NCBI GenBank assembly: GCA_963921425.1 | Contig: OY992838.1 | Coordinates: 21,059,861 to 21,123,860 of the forward strand | Direction: 5' to 3' | Length of the DNA stretch: 64,000 nucleotides | DNA from: Dryas octopetala | Lineage: Eukaryota; Streptophyta; Magnoliopsida; Rosales; Rosaceae | In this document: piece by piece, positions 41,690-51,705 of the stretch | Numbering within the stretch: position 1 is the stretch's first letter | Layout: each line of letters opens with the position of its first letter | Program-made: the position numbers and the translations under genes | Notes under the pieces: generated by a model | What the model saw: only the letters and a program-made list of their open reading frames with translations | Databases searched by the model: none | Told to the model about the DNA's origin: nothing

Positions 41690-43860
41690 GCTGCAACCAG
41701 GATTGTTTTGTATTCTCTTATCTCTCATCACTTATCTAACCTGTGAAGATCCTTCCCACTCCTTCACACATGCAAATATGTTAGACAACTGTACATAACC
41801 ACCTGAGTTTTCAGAATCAAGCTCAATGATTCGCTCTGCCGTCATTTTCTTCCCAAGATCCCTGTGTTCATGAGCCACACAACCTCTCAAGATTGATGAC
41901 AATATGCTTGTGTCTGCCTTATTAGGCATCTCTTCAACATTTATTGCTTAATTCCTCGAAGGCAACCAGCTTGGGAGAAAAGATCAATCATACAAGGCTA
42001 GTGTTCAATGCCTGAATCAAATATTGTTTGTGGATAAACTCACACCAATCCAACAGCCAATCATGGCTGGACACGTGGCCGATCAGATCCAACTTCGGTG
42101 TTTGACTTCTCAGTGGTCAAACTTTGACCTCTATATCATCACACAACTCGGCACTTCCTCTGTCAGCTCAGATCGGATCATCATGGCGAGCCCTTCGTGA
42201 CCGGTCCGACTCGAACCGAGGATCTTCCAAAGGATTGAGTGTTCATCTTTCCTTGGTCATCCCGGTTCGGCTCGGCTCGGCACTGAGGGAACATCTTTTC
42301 GGACCCTAATCACAACCAGTTATGACTCGGGAGGATCACCACCTATTGGATCGGCTCGGTTCGAAAGTCCATGTCAGACCCGATCACACGTGGACTTCAT
42401 GTGCGCACATAAGGACATGTGTTCGGGTCGGCTCGGCTTCCCGCCGCCATTTCAAGGAAGATCACGTTGGGATTAACCGCCATACTTAAATGCACCTGAC
42501 AGGATCTTCTGACAAATGGGACTTCCCAGCTCACATTCATGACTATTGAGGCAGTTCACCTGAACCTTCCATACTTGCATTCAATGCAGCATTGAATGCA
42601 AGAGAGGTGGGTAGCTGTGCATGCCACTATTCACGACCGAATGCGTGGATCTTTCTCAACCAGCCAACCACATGCAGGTAACTTACTCATCACAATTTCC
42701 TTTGCCTATATATACCAACTCATATGCACAAAATCAGGGATCTAGCTATCAATCCTTCACCATAAAAACACTTACACAAAACTTTCACTCACCCAAGAGC
42801 ATACCCAACTTGCTGAGAATAAACCCAGAACATTTACCTTGTTCTTCCTATTCTCCCGAGTTCATCCCTTGTTCTTCCTCACTACATTCAAACATCATCA
42901 AACACACATCACTGACTTCATCATCGGAGCTTGTTTGGCTGGTACCACACCGGTCCATCTCCTTTGATCTTGTTTTTCATACAAGAAGATCTCACATCAT
43001 CATCCAGCAAGGCTTCAGATCAGCCAGGTCACCATTTCTAAGTTGTTGCATCTATCTTACGGAAATTTGCATCAACAAATATGAAAGTCATATTTCTTCT
43101 TAGAGAACCCTTTGCTTCCTTCTTCAACCAACTCACAATGATCACAGGTAGACAAATCCCAGTAAATGTAATTTCATTGGGTTCCATGACCATTTGTTTG
43201 CATAACCAATTAACATAGAATTCCAAACGACTTCATTAGACTTGATCATTCTGTCAAACAATTTCATTATAATCAAACCCAATGATGGTAGCTCTGGCAA
43301 AAATCTGTTCACCATATTCAAGCGAGGATATAGTAGCACATGATGACATGAACTGAGCACACTAGCCATATCCAACTTGTCCATTCTCAAGTCCAGCTTA
43401 TTCATCTGCCTGAAAAGATCTAATGCTTGAATTGGACAGCCATTTTGACTAAGGCCTACGATCATTGAGTTCCATAATATCAAGCTTATACTTGGCATTG
43501 CCTTGAAAATATGTTTTGCATCTTCGAGTCGACTCTTCCACAATTTGAATACAAGGTGATCATAGAATTAAGCAAGATTGTGTACGTCAAAGGCTCTGAG
43601 CTCACTAAATTAATAATAGGCAAGCATCATTAGGACTTCAACACTTGGAGTATGCATCAAGACTAGCACTAGCAACTTTGCAGGCATGTGTGTGCATTTG
43701 TTCGGCGTGTTTGAGGATGCCTGAGATACTCATGGCACTTACTTGCAAGCGTAAATGAATTTCCAAGAACACCATTAGTCAGCATTTCATTGAACAGAAG
43801 TAATGCTCCAATGTTTTCATTATTGCTAAAAATCAATGAATTCCATAACGCAACATCTTG
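41690..43860 (-). pseudogene. PPR protein pseudogene, split by a Tat solo LTR
   Basis: Minus-strand remnant of a pentatricopeptide-repeat protein. Readable pieces, 5' to 3': MLTNGVLGNSFTLAS, DAYSKCGSPNDACLLFSEL (both near 43640-43790), LEDAKHIFKAMPSISLILWN followed by SMIVGLSQNGCPIQALDLFR (about 43420-43540), KLFDRMIKSNEVVWNSMLIG, NEITFTGICL (about 43160), then after the LTR CMIDLFSQAGCL (about 41950-41990), ILRGCVAHEHRDLGKK and the E-motif text SGGYVQLSNIFA (about 41780), ending near 41690. The order resembles Arabidopsis At1g77010-type mitochondrial PPR proteins (from memory, not checked). Several frameshifts and stops (for example IEH-stop-PCMIDLF at about 41990) mark it as dead apart from the LTR. 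PPR proteins bind organellar RNA. A second fragment lies at 62534-62960. Confidence 0.85.
42025..43077 (+). mobile_element. solo LTR of the Tat Gypsy family (fossil)
   Basis: 1053 bp with the family termini TGTTTGTGG and GCATCAACA, flanked by a perfect 5-bp repeat AATAT (42020-42024 and 43078-43082), with no internal region. It is more diverged from the 2919-13814 LTRs than those are from each other, so it is older. A TATA-like CCTATATATACC lies near 42706. It sits in the PPR pseudogene. Confidence 0.95.
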
Positions 43861-43879
43861 TTAACTTTTTGTATCGAAA

Positions 43880-44190
43880 CTTTTTCTTGATTTGGTCTAT
43901 GTGGTTTCAAAGCTCGCGCATTTAGCCCTACTGGTTTATATTATTTGCAATTTTAGGACATTTTATAACCAACATGAAATTTTTTCTCAAATTTTAACTA
44001 ATAACTTGTTTAAACTCACAAGTTTTACTCAAAATGACAAAAAATCATGTATGTAACCTTCAATTTAATTTTTAAAACAAATTGAAAATTTGAGTTTGTT
44101 AAAATTGTTCTCATATTGCAAAAAATATAAAAGATAGGAACTAAATGTAGAGTTTTGAAACTACACAGACTAAAAACACTTTTTTCCCTT
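43880..44190. mobile_element. MITE with inverted ends between the PPR pseudogene and TNL B
   Basis: About 300 bp. Left arm reads TTGGTCTATGTGGTTTCAAA, the right arm on the minus strand TTAGTCTGTGTAGTTTCAAA, each followed by a CATTTAG word. Flanks share an ACTTTTT-type word of about 8-9 bp. The matching interval downstream of TNL C (about 62940-62990) lacks the insertion. The size of the flanking repeat would fit a Mutator-type MITE, but the repeat is imperfect. Confidence 0.75.
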
Positions 44191-44523
44191 TCACTTTTAT
44201 TAATTCAAAATTGAACCCCTCTTCTCAATATCATTTGATAAAAGAAAAATAAAATTTTCATTTCTAAAAAATAAAATAAAAACATTATTTGACAAAGGAC
44301 AACCATTGGGTTATCATGAAACTTTACAATAAGGCTCTGAATTTTGACGTCCATCTCACTTTACTGCCTAAAATAAAAATTGTGTCAATTTACCACCTGA
44401 ATTAAAAATTTGTTACAATGTATTAGCTCGGGCTCATTTCATCTAAACTTCTGTTCAAAAATATGCAAATACTCTGTCATTATTCCTTAATTGTCATTGT
44501 ATTTTTTTTATTATTTTCATTTT

Positions 44524-45039
44524 TTTCTAATATAGAAAAGGATTGAAAAGCATGTTCACTTTAGCGGTTAAGATTTTTATGAAATTGCATCCTAAATCCT
44601 CTGAAATGCTAACATTGCTCTCTACCTCTGACTCATATACCAAATGGACCGCACACTTCTTTATTTCTCGAACACAAATGAATATTTCAAGCTGATAGTA
44701 GATATCGTGCAACAGTTTATGAAAATATCTATAAGGCACATAGCATAACCAGAGATGAGCGCGCATGGAGTATTCCACTGTAAAACCAAAGCGAAGCCGT
44801 ACTCCATTGCCATTGAGAATGCACACAAGGATAACATCTAACTTATAAGGCTGGTGTATTTCAGGGAATTCATAAACAACACACATCGCAAATCCCATCA
44901 ACTTATCAGTTAACCAACCTGGATGCAGCTCTAAACTTACTGAAGATCCCACACTTTGATGATTGAACCACTCTGGAATTTCATTTCCAGGAGCAGTAAA
45001 ATTGAATAGTCCCCTTTTACCATAACCAGGTTTGTCATC
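44524..45039 (-). pseudogene. TNL B exon 5: C-terminal jelly-roll (C-JID) domain
   Basis: Begins after an AG at 45040-45041 with DDKPGYGKRGLFNFTAPGNE, then IPEWFNHQSVGSSVSLELHP, LMGFAMCVVYEFPEI, RAHLWLCYVPYRYF and KKCAVHLVYESEVESN, and ends at a stop near 44524. The PGNEIPEWF block and the following beta-strand text are typical of the post-LRR jelly-roll domain of plant TNLs, which in known receptors (for example ROQ1 and RPP1) helps contact the effector. This exon itself is open from acceptor to stop. It extends some 30 residues past the usual end, with a basic hydrophobic tail. Confidence 0.85.
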
Positions 45040-45070
45040 CTGTACCGAAAAACCACAATGTTAAGAGACC

Positions 45071-45071
<1 letters not shown>

Positions 45072-45147
<76 letters not shown>
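45072..45147. repeat. (GA)38 microsatellite at the exon 4 splice donor of TNL B
   Basis: A pure GA run of about 76 bp on the plus strand, (CT)n in the transcript. It starts two bases after the GT donor at 45149-45150. A long polypyrimidine run directly at a 5' splice site could weaken U1 pairing; this is inference. Confidence 0.95.
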
Positions 45148-45148
<1 letters not shown>

Positions 45149-45150
45149 AC

Positions 45151-46069
45151 CTGAAGGTAATGCATTAGGGATGGAAGTGCCATAATCTCAAAGCCTGATC
45201 GCGTCGAATTCCTTTGTTGTATTGGATCGGACAATGTTTCCAATGATATACAGTTAGAAACATTAAGAAATAGACAAGATGGAAGGCCTGGCAATGCTTG
45301 AAGCCTGGGGCAATACTCCAAGATAAGAAATTCAATCCAGGTCTGTTAAAGAATTAAAACCAGATAATGAAGCCAACCACAAAGGTGCCGGAACCAGACT
45401 TCTTTTTTGAAATAAATGAAAAGGGTTGAAGATCATATTCCAAGATTTAGGTGATTGTCCTTTACATCCACGAAAGGATAATTCTTTAAGGTTTCTAAAA
45501 CTACCAATAGACGAAGGCAGCTCTCTTATAGCAGTTCCACTCACATCAAGTACCTCCAAACACTCTGCGTGGCCCAAGCCATTCGGCAGTTTTTCAAGCT
45601 TTGAGCAATTAGAAAGATTAAGAACTTTGAGAGATTTTAAGCAGCATACGCTGGTCGGAAGACACACAAGATCTTTGCAATCTTTCAAGTTCATCAAAGT
45701 AAGTCCTTCAAGCATTCCAATAGAAGAAGGTAGTTCTCTTATGACCATTCCACTAACATCCAGCTCCTCCAAACACTCTAGATAGCCCAACTCTTCTGGC
45801 AGTTTTTTAAGCTTTGAACAACCAGAAAGATTAAGAACATTGAGAGACCTTAAGCCATATACACTGTTGGGAAGACGCACGAGGTTTCTGCAATCTTTCA
45901 AGTTCAGAAAAGTAAGTCTTTCAAGAACTTCAATTGATTCATCAACCTCACACAATCTTGTACAACCTTCAAGAATAAGAACCTCAAGATCTGGCATACT
46001 TCTAAAGTTTGGGGTATTGACAAGATCCAGAGAGTGACTGAGGTTAATGATTTTTAAATTGTATAAAGG
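45151..46069 (-). pseudogene. TNL B exon 4: leucine-rich repeats with an internal deletion
   Basis: Starts after an AG with LYNLKIINLSHSLDLVNTPN and reads nine or more LRRs (LEVLILEGCTRLCEVDESIE, LNVLNLSGCSKLKKLPEELG, LEVLDVSGTAIRELPSSIGS). After SLTDLD the frame stops near 45332 and continues in another frame as EYCPRLQALPGLPSCLFLNV, so several LRRs and a non-multiple of three bases are missing compared with A, which retains the LTDLRLSNCNL-type repeats. The exon ends HYLQ with a GT donor at 45149-45150. The frame shift blocks read-through into the jelly-roll exon. Confidence 0.85.
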
Positions 46070-46153
46070 CTGTCAAGTAAAAGCATAGAAAATTAGCTTC
46101 CATGATTTAACTACTTCTATAGGAAACAAAAGATTAAATAGCAGGATACGTAC

Positions 46154-46429
46154 CTTTATTCCCATCTGAAAATTTTTAATGCAACTATTACACAAGTTAA
46201 GCTCGAACAGCTTCTCTGGGTTGAAATGTGATGGGAAAGATTTTAAAGGATATCCGACCCATTCAAAAATCCTTAAACTATTGGGAAGATATTCAAGCTC
46301 ATTAGAGAGGTTCACATTCTTAATCTTGAGGTATCTCAGTTTGTTCATCATTGAAAAGGCACTCGCGTCCGCATTTACTCCTGGCTCATCCGTTGATTGC
46401 AAAACTATGCCTTCTACTATTTCTGTACC
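46154..46429 (-). pseudogene. TNL B exon 3: NBS-LRR linker exon
   Basis: Same length (276 bp) and splice sites as TNL A exon 3. Reads GTEIVEGIVLQSTDE, FSMMNKLRYLKIKNVNLSNE and YLPNSLRIFEWVGYPLKSFP, ending FQMGIK. No lesion is seen within it. Confidence 0.87.
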
Positions 46430-46551
46430 CTATTAAACAAGAATATAGAATAGTGAAGGTCATAACTCAAGAAAAAGGGTTAGTATAGTACCTTAATTGT
46501 TACATAATATATTAACAAATAACAACTTATGCTTGTACTTAAATCTCTTAC

Positions 46552-47642
46552 AGTATTTTTGCTTAAGACATAATTGGCATCTTCACAAAGCCACAACCTA
46601 CTGCGCCTGCCTAGCTCATTAGGAGATTCTCGAATGACAATTTCCCGACCCATTTCTTGTAGAGAATCATGCATCCATAGCCTTTCATCCAAAACAGTTA
46701 GGAGAGATCTCTCGATAAGGACGTTTATTCCAATAATTGCAGAAAGATCGCAAGCACTTCGTATTTTTATTACTCGATCTCTGTTCTCTCCGTTAAAGAA
46801 ACATGCAATGTCAAGGAATATTTTCTTCTCTTCCCCATCTAGACCATCATAACTAATCTTAAGTATGTCAAAAATTTCCGAGTTACAAACTTTTCCTAGT
46901 TTTCTCAATGCACAATTCCATTCACTTAGACCTCTCCCATGCAAAAAAAATCGCAAGACTTCAAGAGTTAATGGAAGACCTTGGGCATAACTCACAACAC
47001 GATTTGACAGATCAAAATAATTTTGTTCTGGGTAATCTTTGTTAAAGGCATTCCAACTAAACAGCTTAAGTGCATCATCACAATTTAGTCCCTCAACCTT
47101 CAATCTTCTCTCCACTCCATGTCTGACTAACAAATGCTCATTTCTAGTTGTAATGACTACTCTACTTCCAGGACCAAACCACGTTTTATTTCCAGCCAAA
47201 TATTTTAAATGGTCCAGATGGTTGATATCATCCAGAATGAGAAGAACCTTTTTGTGACGTAAAATCCTGCTTATTATTGTGGCTCCTTGATGAAAGTCCG
47301 ATATGTCATCCTTTTTCCTCCATACCCCAGAAAGAAGTTGCTTTTGTAGGTTAACTAGACCACTTTTCTCAACCCATATTTCTAACATCAGTGACAAGGA
47401 AACTACATTCAAATTTACAAGAGATTCTCTCGTACACAACTCTGGCAGTAGTTGTCTTGCCAATCCCGCCCATCCCCCATATTCCAATAAAACGAACATC
47501 AGTCTCCCCTGCACCTAAATGCAAATTTATTGGTTTCAATCTTGATTCAATTCCTACCAAATTCTCCAAATAACTAAATAATGTAGGTTGCAATTTTGTC
47601 CATATAACTTCAACAATATCTTTGATGAGCTTTGACTCGTAC
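46552..47642 (-). pseudogene. TNL B exon 2: NBS domain with a one-base frameshift
   Basis: Opens YESKLIKDIVEVIWTKL; contains GIWGMGGIGKTTTARVVYE (P-loop), KKVLLILDDINHLD (kinase-2), GSRVVITTRNEHLL (RNBS-B), GLPLTLEVLRFFLHG (GLPL), KKIFLDIACFF (RNBS-D) and LWMHDSLQEMGREIV (MHD). Between VTDVRN and VEKSGL, about 47380-47390, there is one base more than in A, which changes the frame. At about 46999-47000 the sequence is continuous where TNL A carries the Gypsy, so this exon records the ancestral empty site. Confidence 0.9.
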
Positions 47643-47762
47643 CTACAATAAAATAGATAAGAACAAAAATTAAGCATGTTATTTGTATGAAATATTAATT
47701 AAATGCACAAAGAAACAAAATGTAAAGATATATATATATATATACATACATATATATATATA

Positions 47763-48106
47763 CAGGCCCCTTCAAGTGTGGGATCCCACATTTAGTGTTA
47801 AATGTGGGATGAGACGGATGGGCCCACTCCATGTAGTTTTTCAACAATCCAAACCATCTATTTTTGAGGACTCTATTAATAGATCATCCTTGCAAAAATT
47901 TAGTCAAATCGAAAATTATTTGCCTATCTAACTTTGATCAAACAAATAGACAATTTTTTATTTGGCTAATTTTTTGCAAAGAGGATCTATGGATAGAGGC
48001 CTAAAAAATAGATGGTTCGGATTGTTGAAAAACTACATAGAGTGGGCCCATCATCCTCATCCCATATTTAACACTAAATGTGGGATCTCACACTTGAAGC
48101 TCCCTG
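47763..48106. mobile_element. TA-flanked inverted-repeat element, type 1 copy 1
   Basis: Ends CAGGCCCCTTCAAGTGTGGG and, inverted, CAGGGAGCTTCAAGTGTGAG; arms about 120 bp. It is bounded on both sides by TATATA runs. Contains GGATTGTTGAAAAACTACA and TTGCAAAAA words shared with the other elements in this intron. No coding frame. Confidence 0.85.
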
Positions 48107-48124
48107 TATATATATATATATATA

Positions 48125-48505
48125 CAGAGTCATGATCACCCGCTCACCATAGAGTGGGGAATTCCCCGCTTACTTAACCACCCGCTCACCACAGAGCGGG
48201 GAATTCAATGATCGGCCGTTTATTTTTTAGATCCATCTTTAAGGGTCATCCTTGTAAAAAATCAGCCAAATCGATAATTGTTTGGTCCTCCAAACTTTGC
48301 AGACAAATACAGTTCATCAGATAATGTTGAAATGATGTTGACAGTAATACACTGGCTAAACAGTTTCCGATTTGGCTGATTTTTTGCAAAGGTGATCTTT
48401 GAATGATGCTCTAAAATATAGACGGTTCCGATCATTGAAATTCGTTGCTGAGTGGTTAGGTGAGCGGGGAATTCTCCGCTCTATGGTGAACGAGTGATCA
48501 TTTCT
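48125..48505. mobile_element. TA-flanked inverted-repeat element, type 2
   Basis: Ends on ATGATCACCCGCTCACCATA and the inverse near 48500, with GGGGAATTC words in both arms; TATATA runs lie on both sides. The centre shares the AAATCAGCCAAATCG word with type 1, so the types are distantly related. A second copy, decayed, is at 53964-54450. Confidence 0.82.
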
Positions 48506-48573
48506 TTATATATATATATATATAACCGTCTATTTTTTAGTCATCTATTCATATATATGTATATATATATATA

Positions 48574-49250
48574 TACGGTTTTATCGAAGATAGACTATTT
48601 TATCAAAAATAGACGGTTTTATCGAAAATATTTGGTTCGTCTATTTGTTTGATCAAAGTTAGATAGGAATATGATTTCCAATTTGGCTAATTTTTTGTAA
48701 GAATGATTTATATATAAATAGATGACTAAAAAATAAACGGTTCGGATTGTTGAAAACCTACATTGAGTGGGCTCATCCGCCTCATCCCACATTTAACACT
48801 AAGTGAGGTGTATTGTATATAGATTTTAAAAGACTTTTGTGGAGTTTAAAAGTCATGTGGTATTCAATTAAGACTTTTAAAAACTTTCAAAAAGTCTGTA
48901 AAAGTCTATGTGTATTCAAATAAGAATTTTAAGAAGTTTATAAAATTCATATGGTATTCAATTAAGACTTTTTAAGTCTATGTGTATTTAAAAAGTCATT
49001 GAGTTTTATGGAATTCATTTAATGATGGATTTTTAAAGACTTTTTATAGGTATTTTAAAGTCATTATAAATCTGACCTCTCCCCTACAGATTTCTAAGGA
49101 TTTCTATAGATTCTGTGGAACTCTGTAAAACTCTGTAAAAATCTATAAATTATGCAAAGTCTGTTACTTAAAAAAAGTCTACAAAAGTCTTTATAAATCT
49201 ATATACACTACACCTCCGTAAATGCGGGATCCCACACCTGAAGGGGCTTG
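48574..49250. mobile_element. type 1 element copy 2, interrupted by another MITE
   Basis: Shares the GTTTGATCAAAGTTAGATAG and GGATTGTTGAAAA text of type 1 and ends GAAGGGGCTTGTG before a TA run. Its left part is incomplete. It is split by the MITE at 48803-49218. Confidence 0.75.
48803..49218. mobile_element. PIF/Harbinger-like MITE nested in a type 1 element
   Basis: Inverted ends GAGGTGTATTGTATATAGAT and, inverted, GAGGTGTAGTGTATATAGAT; interior full of AAAGTCT/AGACTTT words. Flanked by TAA on both sides (48800-48802 and 49219-49221), the usual 3-bp duplication of PIF/Harbinger-type MITEs, and the host words ACACTAA and TAAATGCGGGAT join up when it is disregarded. Confidence 0.85.
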
Positions 49251-49270
49251 TGTATATATATATATATATA

Positions 49271-49402
49271 CGGTCTGATTTAGGTGCGGAAGTTCGCACC
49301 GTGCAAACGCCGCATCTGACCGTTGGATCAGATCAGCCGACGTGATCCAACAGTCAGATGCGGCGTTCGCACGGTGCGAACGTCCGCACTTGATCGGCTC
49401 AG
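49271..49402. mobile_element. 132-bp near-perfect hairpin between TA runs
   Basis: Two arms of about 60 bp on AAGTTCGCACCGTGCAAACG and its inverse, with a very short loop around 49335. GC-rich, in contrast to its surroundings, and bounded by TATATA runs. Looks like a minimal foldback element. Confidence 0.85.
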
Positions 49403-49426
49403 TATATATATATATATATATATATA

Positions 49427-49726
49427 AGGAGCTTCAAGTGTGGGATTCCACATTTAGTGTTAAATGTGGGATGCGGCGGATGAGCCCACTCTATGTAGTT
49501 TTTCAACAATCTGAACCGTCTATTTCTTAGGCTAAACCGTCTATTTGTTTGATCAAAGTTAGATAGGCAAATGATTTTCGATATATTTGGTTAATTTTTT
49601 GCAAGGATGATCTATGAATAGAGCTTGAAAAATAGACTGTTCAGATTGTTGAAAAACTATATAGAGTGGGCCCATCCGCCCCATCTCACATTTAATACTA
49701 AATATGGGATCCCACACTGGAAGGGG

Positions 49727-49729
<3 letters not shown>
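49427..49729. mobile_element. TA-flanked inverted-repeat element, type 1 copy 3
   Basis: Starts GGAGCTTCAAGTGTGGGATT and ends CCCACACTGGAAGGGGCTTA, with TA runs of 25-30 bp on both sides. Same interior words as the copy at 47763-48106. Confidence 0.83.
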
Positions 49730-49763
<34 letters not shown>

Positions 49764-50111
49764 TTTTACTAGTTTTTATCATGGGACCTGAAATCTAGTC
49801 AACATCTTTGCAATGTATTAAATAATTATTTCTATTATTCTAATGACAATTAGCTTTAGATTAGTGTTTTGAAATTGTAACATAATCAGAAATACAAAAG
49901 TCCACTTTTGTTAAGTAATGCAATATTGAAAGTACTCTTCATATTGATTCCACTAAATTGTGCAAATAAAATTGGCTGATCTATTTCCATTAAAAGTTAG
50001 AAACAAAATGGAGTTGAATGTTTGATATTCCTCATACATTGAAATCTATTTTGTTTTTGACTTTCTAAAAACTTTTCAAACAAAAGAAAGAAAGAAATAA
50101 GTAATGTATAC

Positions 50112-50620
50112 CAGTCCTTTGAATTCCACCCAGAGAAATTTGCCACTTGTCTTAAAGCTGATCTCCACCTCCGCACCTTCTCTGTGTCATTGCTAAACCT
50201 TTCTTCATGCTTAGCGAAAGCTTCTGCAAAACTCCCAGTTTGTTTTCGTACATCAGAGGGATCGACATCATAGAAAATTGGCATCATTGTTTTTCTTGCT
50301 TCAATGCATTCAAGAATCTTTGAAAGTTCTTCCAAGCACCACGTTGACGATGCAAAATTTCGAGAGAGAATAATGAGAGCAAATCTCGATTCTTCAATTG
50401 CAGTCAAAAGTTCTGGATAAATAGCTTTCCCTTTTTGAAGTTCAGGGTCATCCTTGAAACTACATAAACACTTCGGGTGTCCTCACCTCTAAAACTCATA
50501 AACACATCATACAAAACCCTTTCGGGTGTCCTCACCTCTAAAACTCATAAACACATCATATTTCCATTGACGAGTTGAAGAAGGGAAAGATGTAGACATT
50601 CCAAGTGTGCTCATCGCCAT
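50112..50620 (-). pseudogene. TNL B exon 1: TIR domain with tandem duplication and loss
   Basis: Starts MAMSTLGMSTSFPSS like A, then KYDVFMSFRGEDTRKGF. A 49-bp unit covering that block is present twice (about 50472-50520 and 50521-50569) and the text corresponding to A's ADHLYAALEQQGIITF is missing. Forty-nine is not a multiple of three, so the frame is lost. From KDDPELQKGK onward the domain is normal (SRFALIILSRNFASSTWCLE then ELSKIL, MPIFYDVDPSDVRKQ), ending in a GT donor at 50110-50111. Confidence 0.88.
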
Positions 50621-50802
50621 TGAAACTACTTTGTTGTTTGTGACTATTTATTGAAAATTGTGTCCAAGGACTATAAGAATAAGAAATGATTTTTTATTTC
50701 ATTGCTTGCTACTGGCATGGAGAACTAACAATTTTTGTTGATTTCCTACTGCAAGTTAAGATGATATAAAGTATGAATAATTCCGTGTAAACGTGCTATA
50801 AA
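50621..50802. promoter_or_regulatory. short 5' flank of TNL B left of the Helitron
   Basis: About 180 AT-rich bases between the TIR start codon and the Helitron. Its last bases (gctataaa), together with the bases after the Helitron (tattgattgattctag), correspond to the uninterrupted TNL A flank near 15990-16010. No specific promoter element is identified. Confidence 0.5.
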
Positions 50803-51651
50803 TCTATCTTTACTATTATAAAGACAGAAGAAGAGTTTGGTATTACATGCTTTATCAAAAATGGGATTGTCCAATATACCTTTCATTCAATTAAACAATC
50901 ACATAAAAATAACCTAATAAATAAGGATATAATTGTAAAATACAATTATTAAAATAAAATTAAAAAAATAGAAAAAAACACTCCACCACCTTTTTTTTTG
51001 ATAATAATAAGCTTGGACACTCCACCACCTTAAAACATGGAGAAAGTGATAAAAAGTTATAAAACACTGAAAACAAAATAGAAAAAAAAAAAAGTAAAAA
51101 TGCCAATTGACAAGCGGCTAGTATAAATAAAGGGAGAAAGGGAAGTAAGGTTAAATTTTCAATTAACCCAAAACTACCCCTGCTGAAAAGAAATTATTAA
51201 GGCAAGGCTGCTTCATTTTAGAGGGACAAATTGGTAAAATAAGGTGAAAACAAAAAACAAAATCAAAATGTTAAAATAAAACACATCCCACGTTCCTATA
51301 GCCACCACCAATTACCAAAGCATCAGTTATTTTTTCCTCCACGTTACTTTCTTCTCGATTTCTCTCCCATAGATGGAAGTCTCCAAATTTTCACGTCATC
51401 AGCCACCACCATCACCACCAATTGGTAATCCCTCAGTTTTTCCCTCAATTACTCTCTCAAAGTTGATTTCAGGCCTTTAATGTGTGTGATAGTCTTATTC
51501 AATTTTAATTTTGCAATTCCAATCTCTCATCTTAACCTTGGTTCTAGCCAAGAACTCTGAATGAGTACCTGGTGCAGAAGTGAATGAGTACCTTGTTTAT
51601 TTTGGACGATTTTGCTAACCCGGAATGATGCAATTTTATGAGTTTTGTGAG

Positions 51652-51705
<54 letters not shown>

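Larger units (their letters stand above)
44524..50620 (-). pseudogene. TNL gene B: TIR-NBS-LRR-jelly-roll gene with several lesions
   Basis: Minus-strand paralog of TNL A with all five exons in the window: TIR 50112-50620, NBS 46552-47642, linker 46154-46429, LRR 45151-46069 and a C-terminal exon 44524-45039, each with GT/AG borders. Three lesions are visible against A: a 49-bp tandem duplication plus loss of about 60 bp in the TIR exon, a one-base insertion in the NBS exon near RNBS-A (about 47385), and an internal LRR deletion with a frame change near 45330. Together they rule out a normal product from the reference sequence. Intron 1 (47643-50111) is swollen by MITEs. Upstream lie a Helitron and the leader-like module. 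Role as for TNL A if it were whole. Confidence 0.88.
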
